Shown piece by piece: positions 57,307-64,000 of a stretch of 64,000 nucleotides of DNA. Each line of letters begins with the position of its first letter. Position 1 is the stretch's first letter. The position numbers were made by a program, and so were the translations under genes. Under the pieces are notes generated by a model. That model was not told the DNA's origin. It ran no database searches and saw only the letters and a list, made by a program, of their open reading frames with translations. Source of the DNA: Thorsellia anophelis DSM 18579 (GTDB taxonomy: Bacteria; Pseudomonadota; Gammaproteobacteria; Enterobacterales; Thorselliaceae). The stretch covers positions 31,868-95,867 of the forward strand of contig NZ_FOHV01000012.1 in NCBI RefSeq assembly GCF_900111395.1, written 5' to 3'.

Positions 57307-59072
57307 ATAATTTTAACTCTAGTAACGCAGAAGTTATTGCTGTTTTCCCTAATATGATAAGAATTTCTGTGAATGACATTTTAAAATTCTCGGATGGTAA
57401 AAGCATAAATGTTGGATCATATTTGAGAATTACTGATATAGAACATTGTGCCCTTATCGCAATAATTGAAAACTTCAGCATAGAGGCCATTGATAATAAG
57501 AGAAAATATATCATAGAAGCACTACCGCTTGGCATCATAGAAGATGGTGTATTTATCCGTGGAGGTGATACATTAACTATTCCACCGACTGGAGTTGAAT
57601 TAGCTTCAGAAACCGAAATAAAAAAAATATTTGAAGAATCCGTACACAATATTAATAAATTTGAATTCAGCACGCTTTTATCCAATCCAAGAATTAATGT
57701 TCCTGTAAATGGGGATCGTTTTTTTAATAAGCACTTAGCGGTAGTTGGTTCAACAGGTTCAGGCAAATCTCATACGATAACAAAGATCATTCAATCTGCT
57801 ATTGATTCTAAAGCTGAAAAAAATACTTTAAATAATTCCCACATCGTTATTTTTGATCTCCACTCAGAATATCTATCCGCCTTTCCAAAAGCAAATTTAT
57901 TAAATTCTAATAACTTAGTTCTACCTTATTGGCTTTTAAATAGCGAAGAACTTGAAGAAATATTATTGGATACGGGTGAACGTGATAACTATAATCAATC
58001 AGCTATTTTTAGAATGTTAGTTACAGAAAATAAAAAGCTAAAAAACCCAAATGCTAAACTTGTTTATTACGATAGCCCTTTATATTTTGATATTAATGAA
58101 GTGCTTAATGCGCTTTACAATATTAAAAATGAAACTGTGAATGCTAAAAATGAGAATAGATATATGATTATAGATGAATCATATGAAATTGCCACCGATG
58201 GTAAGGTAGTGCATACTGATGGACTTGAACTCAGCCAAAAACAACGAATTGATAAATATTTTCAGAGTAGGCTAGACTTTTATCCTACTAAATCTCAACA
58301 TATCACTTCAGGTAGTTATGCTGATAAATCACTGGACAAATTTATCTCTAGATTTGAGTCGAAAATAAATCAAGACAGACTAGATTTTCTTTTCGGACCA
58401 GCAATAAAATCTGCCACTTTTGAGTCGACATTACAAAATTTGCTTGGATATTTAGAAGAAAAATCAAATGTTACTATAATAGATTTAAGCGGTGTGCCTT
58501 TCGAAGTTCTTAGTATTACGGTCTCGTTAATATCTCGTTTGCTATTTGAATATGGTTATATTTATAAAGTAATTAGAACAAAGGCTGGAGAACAATTTAA
58601 CACTGATACTCCACTTCTTTTGGTATATGAAGAAGCTCATCAATATGTCCCCAAAAGTGATCTTGTTAAATTTAGAGCTTCAAAATTATCTATTGAACGT
58701 ATAGCTAAGGAAGGTAGAAAGTACGGTGTAACACTATTACTATCAAGCCAAAGACCGTCTGAAATTTCTGAAACAATATTTTCACAATGTAGCACATTTC
58801 TTGCTATGCGCCTTACAAATCCAACAGATCAAAATTATGTTTCACGCCTACTACCAGATACTTTAGGTAATCTAACAGCAAAATTGCCAACGTTAGGTGC
58901 AGGTGAAGCTTTACTAATTGGTGAAGCGGTAATAATGCCTTCTCTTATAAAAATCAAACGCTGTCATCCAGAGCCATCATCCAACGACATCCCTTATTTT
59001 CAATTATGGAAAAACAAGTGGAAAAATATTGATTTTGGAACCCTGACTAAGGCTTGGCTTAAAGAATCGTAA
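57303..59072 (+). CDS. HerA-like ATPase of the DUF4297-HerA system
   Basis: A 589-aa FtsK/HerA-type ATPase. An N-terminal HAS-barrel-like region (about 10-100) precedes Walker A VGSTGSGKSHT (148-158), a long insert, Walker B LLLVYEEAH (438-446) and SSQRPSEIS, followed by the C-terminal QNYVSRLLPDT and LPTLGAGEALLIGEAV. HerA forms hexamers that translocate DNA and hold nuclease partners. Its start overlaps the DUF4297 nuclease stop, so both are made together. All ATPase motifs look intact. Confidence 0.9.
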   Translation: MNNFNSSNAEVIAVFPNMIRISVNDILKFSDGKSINVGSYLRITDIEHCALIAIIENFSIEAIDNKRKYIIEALPLGIIEDGVFIRGGDTLTIPPTGVELASETEIKKIFEESVHNINKFEFSTLLSNPRINVPVNGDRFFNKHLAVVGSTGSGKSHTITKIIQSAIDSKAEKNTLNNSHIVIFDLHSEYLSAFPKANLLNSNNLVLPYWLLNSEELEEILLDTGERDNYNQSAIFRMLVTENKKLKNPNAKLVYYDSPLYFDINEVLNALYNIKNETVNAKNENRYMIIDESYEIATDGKVVHTDGLELSQKQRIDKYFQSRLDFYPTKSQHITSGSYADKSLDKFISRFESKINQDRLDFLFGPAIKSATFESTLQNLLGYLEEKSNVTIIDLSGVPFEVLSITVSLISRLLFEYGYIYKVIRTKAGEQFNTDTPLLLVYEEAHQYVPKSDLVKFRASKLSIERIAKEGRKYGVTLLLSSQRPSEISETIFSQCSTFLAMRLTNPTDQNYVSRLLPDTLGNLTAKLPTLGAGEALLIGEAVIMPSLIKIKRCHPEPSSNDIPYFQLWKNKWKNIDFGTLTKAWLKES

Positions 59073-59566
59073 TTGATTGTGCATTTGAACCATTTTAGTG
59101 ATTAATGTCACGTAAAACTTTGATATATTGTTATAAGATTTATGTGTATTACTCCGTCTGATTTTAAGTTATCTGATAATATTTTCGAAACAAAATTACT
59201 TTTTTTATGTAAATCCCTAAAAAACCAACCGTAGTAATATTTCATTGTGAATGATTCTATGTTGTTAAATTTTTTAATATTATAAGAGAGCTTTGCATAA
59301 GTATATAAATTATCATCACATAGAAAAAGTGGTGTAAATCCATACTCAAAAGCTGTTATTTTGCATATATTTTGTTTATTTTTGAACCACAACCTGATTG
59401 CTAAATATGCGAGTTAAAAATTCTTACAGAAATCCAAAGGTATCTATAAGACGTTACTAAAATTAACTAATCAAAAACAATACTATTATACATATTTTTG
59501 CTTTACTTTTAGAATACAGGAGGTACTTAAACTGAAAAATATATCTTAATTTTTTTGTCATACCTC
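59073..59566. other. Spacer between HerA gene and retron
   Basis: About 490 bp of AT-rich sequence. A reverse-strand frame at 59108-59392 has no ATG or good ribosome site and no recognised family. Otherwise nothing. Confidence 0.35.
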
Positions 59567-59595
59567 TTGTCTATTAACTCATTTCTCATTATAAT
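59567..59595 (+). promoter_or_regulatory. Retron promoter
   Basis: TTGTCT (59567-59572), 17 bp, TATAAT (59590-59595). Transcription would start about 59602, exactly where the a1 arm of the retron RNA begins. Confidence 0.7.
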
Positions 59596-59600
59596 GGATT

Positions 59601-59767
59601 CTAACCTTTTAGCGAATATGAAGTAAGCTTTGTTACTTCTTGTCAGGCGTTTCGCCAGACTAAATCTTATTGATTTTATTTAGCTTGCGTTGGAGCTGTT
59701 TTGCCTATCCTTCGCTAGCTTCGGATAGGCAAAACAGCTCCAACGCTATCCTAAAGTAAAAGGTTCT
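59601..59767 (+). ncRNA. Retron msr-msd non-coding RNA
   Basis: The parts of a retron RNA appear in order. The a1 arm AACCTTTTA (59603-59611) pairs perfectly with a2 TAAAAGGTT (59757-59765). Next to a1 lies the TTAGCGA context of the branching guanosine, probably G59612, as in retron Eco1. Two msr hairpins follow: GAAGTAA / TTACTTC (59620-59639) and GTCaGGCG / CGCCaGAC with a TTT loop (59642-59660). The msd stem is a perfect 24-bp inverted repeat, 59687-59710 with 59723-59746, with a 12-nt loop. The effector gene starts 50 bp further on. Exact ends and the branch base are predicted. Confidence 0.88.
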
Positions 59768-59817
59768 TAATTTAATCGTTATATCAATCCTTTATATAAG
59801 ATCCAACCTCTATCAAA

Positions 59818-60762
59818 ATGTCTAAAAATTATGAAGAATGCTTAATTGATATTTATGAACTCTTCGACTATACAAAGTTTACCGTTTTACATGATGAGCA
59901 TAAAATTTTTTTATGTGGTGGACTCGTTAGGGATATAGGTAGCCCGCAAACAAGTTTTAGAGGAGTTTTTCATCAAAAATATAGTAATAATAGCGTAAAC
60001 TTTATTCTTGCTGAGGAATTCAAGGATTATGATACCATTGGAAAATATAAAGACTTATTTGTTTTTGAAAATGATATAGCTCACTTTTCATCACTTATAT
60101 TAATTTTTTTAGAAAGTCCTGGTTCTTTAGTTGAACTTGGTTTATTCTGTGCGAATAAAGCTTTTTATAAAAAAATTGTTGTGATTATACCCACCATGCA
60201 TTATTCAAATCAAAACTCATTCATTTGTTTAGGGCCCCTCCAATTTCTCAAAGGCATAAATCCTGATTCAGTTTTAACTTTTCCTTGGAATATCAAAAAA
60301 AATGAATTACCTGATGATCATATCATAACTACTTTTCAAGATGATTTTAATCTTATTTTAGCTAAACTACCTAAAACAACTAATTTTGATAAAAATAATA
60401 ATGCCCACTTGTGTATTTTAATCTATGAAATAATATCTTTAGGCTCTCCAATATCAATTTCTGAAATAGAATTATCGATCATGGCCTTAAAGTTAGATAT
60501 AGAAACAAATAAACTATATAATTTTCTCTATTTACTTAAAAAATTTAGATATATAGATAATCACTATTACAGCTCAACAACTTATTACTACCCACTTAAG
60601 AAAACCAATAATCTAATTAAATTTGGCACAGGATCAAATGGTACTAAGTATGATAGAGTAAAATTAACAGTAAGGCTAAAAATGACATATACAGATAAAA
60701 AAACTGATTCTCAAAGAAAAAGATACACTGTTGCTAATAATATCAATCAAAGCCAAAGTTAA
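59818..60762 (+). CDS. Retron effector, nucleoside deoxyribosyltransferase-like with C-terminal wHTH
   Basis: A 314-aa protein of the St85/Eco1-type retron effector family. The N-terminal NDT-like domain has IFLCGG (30-35) and LESPGSLVELGLF (98-110) with the family glutamate Glu106. These correspond to the FLCGG and ESPGSFTELG motifs of the Eco1 effector. The C-terminal part (about 200-310) looks like a winged helix with a basic tail. In this type II class the RT-msDNA holds the effector in check, and phage interference releases toxicity. It sits between the ncRNA and the RT gene, the type II order, five bases before the RT start. Confidence 0.9.
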   Translation: MSKNYEECLIDIYELFDYTKFTVLHDEHKIFLCGGLVRDIGSPQTSFRGVFHQKYSNNSVNFILAEEFKDYDTIGKYKDLFVFENDIAHFSSLILIFLESPGSLVELGLFCANKAFYKKIVVIIPTMHYSNQNSFICLGPLQFLKGINPDSVLTFPWNIKKNELPDDHIITTFQDDFNLILAKLPKTTNFDKNNNAHLCILIYEIISLGSPISISEIELSIMALKLDIETNKLYNFLYLLKKFRYIDNHYYSSTTYYYPLKKTNNLIKFGTGSNGTKYDRVKLTVRLKMTYTDKKTDSQRKRYTVANNINQSQS

Positions 60763-60767
60763 CTAAA

Positions 60768-61697
60768 ATGAACATAGAAAAATATTTAAGTGAAAATTTA
60801 TCAATAAACATATCTGCGTTGCATTCATTTTCCAGGACAGCACCACATCGCTATAAAGTTTATTCAATACCAAAGCGTAATTCAAAAGGTGAGAGAATAA
60901 TTGCTCACCCATCTAAAGAATTAAAATTCATTCAAAAAATGATAATAAAAAAATTAACAGATATTCTTCCTCTTCACGAATCAGTAATCTCTTATAGAAA
61001 AAAAAAGAGCATTGTAAACAACGTCATACCGCACTTAAACTCTTCATTTCTTTTAAAGATTGACCTAAAAGATTTCTTCCCTTCTATTGAACCTGACTTA
61101 TTTTTCGAACAGTGCAAATTATTAGATATCCATTTTTCTGATAATGACAAAAAACTTCTGACTGGCTTTTTATTTTGGCGTAACAGGAAATCCTCAAAAC
61201 TCCAGCTTAGCATTGGAGCACCAAGTTCACCATTAATCTCAAACTTTATATTATACCGTTTTGACGATCGCATTACTAAATTATGCGCATCTTATAATGT
61301 TAATTATACCCGTTATGCAGATGACTTATCTTTTTCCACCATTAGTAATAGCATTTTGTTAAAACTATCAGAAGAAATTTCTGCTATGTTACAAGAAATT
61401 TTTCAAGGTAGATTTTTAATTAATCATGAAAAAACTATTTTTTCATCTAAGGCATCAAATCGACATATAACAGGGATAACTATTACAAATAGTGGAGAAA
61501 TGAGCTTAGGAAGAAATTTTAAACGCAATATATCTGCTTGCATTCACAAATTCACTTTAAATCAGCTCCCCCAGGAAGAATTGCTCAAATTAAAAGGACA
61601 TCTGTCATTTTTTAAACATGTAGAACCCTATTTTATTTTGAGAATGGAATCAAAATATGGCAAACATATACTGGATAAAATTCGCAAATCGCAATAA
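60768..61697 (+). CDS. Retron reverse transcriptase
   Basis: A 309-aa RNA-directed DNA polymerase. Motif A has Asp99 (KIDLKDFFPSI), QLSIGAPSSPLISN follows, and the catalytic centre is YADD (183-186, YTRYADDLSFS). The retron VTG motif appears as ITG (234-236, RHITGITI), preceded by the NHEKT segment. It makes msDNA primed from the branching guanosine of the adjacent msr. Length and motifs match retron RTs, not group II intron RTs (no maturase domain). It is the last gene before the right att site. Confidence 0.95.
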   Translation: MNIEKYLSENLSINISALHSFSRTAPHRYKVYSIPKRNSKGERIIAHPSKELKFIQKMIIKKLTDILPLHESVISYRKKKSIVNNVIPHLNSSFLLKIDLKDFFPSIEPDLFFEQCKLLDIHFSDNDKKLLTGFLFWRNRKSSKLQLSIGAPSSPLISNFILYRFDDRITKLCASYNVNYTRYADDLSFSTISNSILLKLSEEISAMLQEIFQGRFLINHEKTIFSSKASNRHITGITITNSGEMSLGRNFKRNISACIHKFTLNQLPQEELLKLKGHLSFFKHVEPYFILRMESKYGKHILDKIRKSQ

Positions 61698-61717
61698 AAT
61701 AAGTGGAATAATCACAT

Positions 61718-61738
61718 GTTGGTATATTTGTTGGTATA
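61718..61738. repeat. Candidate integrase arm sites, right end
   Basis: GTTGGTATA occurs at 61718-61726 and 61730-61738 in direct orientation, 50 bp inside the right att site. The same motif flanks the integrase gene at the left end. Confidence 0.55.
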
Positions 61739-61787
61739 ACCCTAAAAACCATTATTAAAAACATTAAAATGAATCTGTTAAATATAC

Positions 61788-61856
61788 TTCAAGTCCCGTC
61801 TTCGTACCAATTGACTAAAAACACAAATCAGGCCGCTAAGTAAAGCTTTTTTATGC
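61788..61856 (+). repeat. Right attachment site (attR) of the genomic island
   Basis: The second copy of the tRNA-Leu 3' end and downstream flank: TTCAAGTCCCGTCTTCG, one G missing, then TACCAATTGACTAAAAACAC and a shortened terminator (GGCCGC with its partner reduced to AAAGC). It is a direct repeat of 30681-30754 and sets the island length at about 31.1 kb. Confidence 0.88.
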
Positions 61857-61936
61857 ATTTAACAATCTAAACCAAAAACTTAAGCTAATTTTGTAATGTA
61901 ATACCTCTATTTTTAACTAAAATTAAAAATAGAAAA

Positions 61937-62746
61937 TTATTTCTTATAGATTACAGTTCTGTGGTAATTCATATAATCTTTTTGTTTATTATTTAGATCA
62001 ATGTGGAAATTAGTTGCACCTAATAATAAAAATAATTGTTCGTTAGTCAATAATTTGGATTTTAATAGCTCACCATTTGTGCCAAAGGAAATATATCCTG
62101 TATCAAATAATGAATCAGCGTTTGCTGTTAAGAGTAAACCATTGTCAACGTCTAATTTCTCATAGTTATCAGAATCTCTCCAAGGTTTTATGTGAGAGGC
62201 CCTAAGGACAGTTTCAAATGCAATTCCTGTTAAACAACATTTACCCCCCCATTTTTTTAATAAATTTGCACGAAACGAACCTTGCCCAATTCTAGCTTTT
62301 ATAAGACTTTCTTTTTCAGTTATCGAGAGTTTGCTATTTTCAATCTTAGAAGCCTCAATATCATTAATTAAGCTATCAGCTTCATTTAAAACCAAAAATT
62401 TTCTATCATTTTTATTAGCAACAATGCCTAGACTTTTACAATAATCAAAAAAGTAGTTATCTATTAAATTATTTTTTTTATCAATTTTGTTTAATACGGA
62501 GATTATTTTAAAATTTGTTTTTCTTCCATCTAATTCATTTCTTATAGGGATATATATGCTTAACTTATTATTTTTATATCCTACGAATTTTGATGGGGAA
62601 AATTGCAACCGGCTATTATATGTACTAACTACGAATGAATGTCCTTTTTTTACTAAATCTATAGCATCTTCATTACCAGCTAATATCTGTTTTTGTAATT
62701 CTTTAATATTTACTTTTAAATCTTCATATGTATCAATTAATTTCAT
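61937..62746 (-). CDS. HNH endonuclease family protein
   Basis: A 269-aa protein with a C-terminal HNH_2-type nuclease domain: RIGQGSFRANLLKKWGGKCCLTG, LRASHIKPWRDSDNYEKLDVDNGLLLTANADSLFDTGYISF. The His in SHIKPW, the Asn in DNGL and the Asp in LFDTG match the family's metal site pattern. The N-terminal half is charged and of unknown role. Such proteins are common in defence islands as restriction-type nucleases. It lies outside the right att site, so it belongs to flanking DNA rather than the mapped island. AAGGAGATAGTTTGA lies upstream of the ATG. Confidence 0.82.
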   Translation of the reverse strand: MKLIDTYEDLKVNIKELQKQILAGNEDAIDLVKKGHSFVVSTYNSRLQFSPSKFVGYKNNKLSIYIPIRNELDGRKTNFKIISVLNKIDKKNNLIDNYFFDYCKSLGIVANKNDRKFLVLNEADSLINDIEASKIENSKLSITEKESLIKARIGQGSFRANLLKKWGGKCCLTGIAFETVLRASHIKPWRDSDNYEKLDVDNGLLLTANADSLFDTGYISFGTNGELLKSKLLTNEQLFLLLGATNFHIDLNNKQKDYMNYHRTVIYKK

Positions 62747-62939
62747 TCAAACTATCTCCTAAAAAATTTATTACTCGCTCTCTAATTATATAATAAGAGA
62801 GCTTTGAATTAGTGTTAAATCTATCATTTGGTAAATCAAAAATCTATTTTGTTAAAGATAGGTTTTTGAAAAAATTTTTTAACGTTTTTTTGGCCTTTTT
62901 TTGGAAAAAAATTTGATTCTTCCTCTTTTTAACGAAAAA

Positions 62940-63660
62940 TGCCAGCATTTCTTCCCTTTTTGACACTTAAGCCAAAATTTAGGCGTAGTCAGCCTGTGAT
63001 TGTTCTAATTCTTTTTTTAATTGTGGTCGCTCTTTTGAGATTTAATGCTATGCAACGCATGGAAAAGCTTAAAGCATTTCTCTTTAGGCTTTTATATCTA
63101 GCTTGCCCCATCCCTAGATGCATTTTACTTAGCCCATAGATACTTTCTACTCGGCTTCTTATTCCCTACAGACTCGGTTAAATGCCTTGTCTTCTGTTGT
63201 TAACGGTTTATTGCGATAGGCTCGCTTTAATATTTATTTTCAATACCTTTCGATTCTAGTTGTTTTGCTGTTTTCTTGCTTGAATAAGCACTATCAGCAT
63301 AAACCTATACTTCATTACCTGTCAGTAATTCCTCAAAGACTTGTAAATCATGTAATTTATCTGTGCTAACGACTACTTGAATCAAAAAGTCCATCTTCAT
63401 CTCAGGCAATATGGCCTTTAAAACAATAGAACGTTTTCATTTTGCCGTCTGAGCCTATTTTCACATTATAACTTGCGTCCTTATCTTGTGTATTTTTCCA
63501 TGTTTTGTTTTTAATAGGGCTATTGTTCAGTGCTTTTATCACTGTCGCATCTATGATACTGACCGAACCTTTCTGTACTGTTATAGATTGCTCGGCAAGT
63601 TATTGATTGATACTATCGAATATCACATTGATTAAATTCGCCTTATGTAACGCGATGCTC
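62940..63660 (-). pseudogene. Degenerate IS5-family transposase
   Basis: Reverse-strand translation in changing frames gives recognisable IS5-type transposase pieces in order: QKGSVSIIDATVIKA, DKDASYNVKIGSDGKMKTFY, CFKGHIA, AYRNKPLTTEDKAFNRVCR and ALNLKRATTIKKR. Many stops and frameshifts separate them, and the N-terminal third is missing where the next transposase begins. It is long dead. Terminal inverted repeats were not identified. Confidence 0.75.
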
Positions 63661-64000
63661 GACTTTTTTGTTGCATAATTTGGAGGGAGATGGCATAACT
63701 TACAACTAATTAAGAGACGAATCAAAATTAGGAGTAAAATCATGCCATCATTAGTAGATTATATCATCTATACTTTTATTAAAATAGACGATAGCTTAAA
63801 TAAAATACTGGAAGAATACGATAGACCTCTTAGAGCAAGAGGGTTCAAGCCAAAGCTTTCAGATAGCGAAGTCATTACAATGGAGCTCATTGGTGAATTA
63901 TTTGGCATTGATAGTACGGTAGGGATTTGGAGATACTTTAACAAGCATTGGACTCACTTATTTCCAAATCTCTCTTCCCGTAGTCAATTTGCCAAACAGT
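63655..64000 (+). mobile_element. IS982-family insertion sequence, left part
   Basis: Inferred from the transposase start and from the abrupt loss of IS5 similarity near 63660. The left terminal repeat is not pinned down. Confidence 0.55.
63742..64000 (+). CDS. IS982-family transposase, N-terminal part (runs off window)
   Basis: From ATG 63742 (AGGAGT upstream) the frame is open to the window end, 86 codons: MPSLVDYIIYTFIKIDDSLN, LSDSEVITMELIGELFGIDS, TVGIWRYFNKHWTHLFPNL. This is the N-terminus of IS982-type transposases. It follows directly on the truncated IS5 remnant, so the IS982 element probably inserted into it. Its left end should lie near 63660-63690. Confidence 0.85.
   Translation, partial: MPSLVDYIIYTFIKIDDSLNKILEEYDRPLRARGFKPKLSDSEVITMELIGELFGIDSTVGIWRYFNKHWTHLFPNLSSRSQFAKQ

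Noticed and set aside
59108..59392. 94-codon reverse-strand frame between HerA and retron
   Set aside because: Starts at TTG without ribosome site, no recognised family, AT-rich spacer. Probably chance.
59687..59746. Long inverted repeat read as a strong terminator or IS end
   Set aside because: Its place between matching a1/a2 arms and next to msr hairpins identifies it as the retron msd stem.
30704..61800. Self-transmissible conjugative element (ICE)
   Set aside because: SXT-like genes are present, but no relaxase, coupling protein, VirB4 or pilus genes were recognised in the island.
62939..63139. 66-codon forward frame
   Set aside because: It is the antisense of the IS5-type transposase remnant.
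1..64000. CRISPR array
   Set aside because: No regularly spaced repeats and no cas genes were seen.

Overview
The window looks like chromosome from a low-GC gammaproteobacterium. The housekeeping genes closely resemble those of Escherichia coli, and several E. coli neighbourhoods are kept: dacB divergent from greA, yhbY divergent from rlmE-ftsH-folP, and glmM-secG-leuU. The AT-richness and partly rearranged order fit a host-associated lineage such as Orbaceae, or a low-GC enterobacterium. That placement is inference; no rRNA is present to settle it.

Region 1 (1-30703) is mostly core genome. It holds rsxA (cut by the window edge), bamD, two tandem TrpX-like ABC binding proteins, rluC, and the spermidine exporter mdtJI behind a long structured leader with a possible leader ORF. 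An accessory catabolic operon follows (fae-like, BCCT transporter, aldo/keto reductase, gabD), divergent from an IclR regulator, with palindromic operator candidates between them. Next come two DUF805 membrane proteins, an HD-domain protein with a decayed kinase part, purH, dacB, greA, yhbY, rlmE, ftsH and folP. A WYL regulator and a glutathione-transferase-like gene sit between folP and glmM, followed by secG and tRNA-Leu(GAG).

Region 2 (about 30.7-61.86 kb) is a genomic island of roughly 31 kb inserted at the 3' end of tRNA-Leu(GAG). A P4-type integrase lies just inside the tRNA, and a second, slightly damaged copy of the tRNA 3' end plus flank lies at 61788-61856. Its left half is a mobility/replication module: two AlpA-like regulators, Bet/RecT, a YqaJ exonuclease, a CobS/MoxR-like AAA+ ATPase, a DUF3150 protein, a CobT-like VWA protein and a YagK/Gp2-like protein. 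The middle carries an EcsC-like protein, exported proteins of unknown role, a dynamin-like GTPase and an XRE regulator. The right half is a defence cluster: an hsdM remnant, a complete type I restriction-modification system (hsdR, hsdM, hsdS), decayed YobI-like and UvrD-like genes, a DUF4297 nuclease with a HerA ATPase, and a complete retron (promoter, msr-msd RNA, NDT-type effector, reverse transcriptase). No conjugation genes were recognised, so the island is integrative and perhaps mobilisable rather than self-transmissible.

Region 3 (61.9-64 kb) lies outside the island's right end. It carries an HNH endonuclease gene, a heavily mutated IS5-type transposase remnant and the start of an IS982-type transposase that runs off the window.

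The most interesting items are the complete retron with a readable non-coding RNA, the Bet/Exo-CobS-DUF3150-CobT module in which two proteins share disordered tails ending in the same aromatic tip, the fae-BCCT catabolic operon, and the mdtJI leader.
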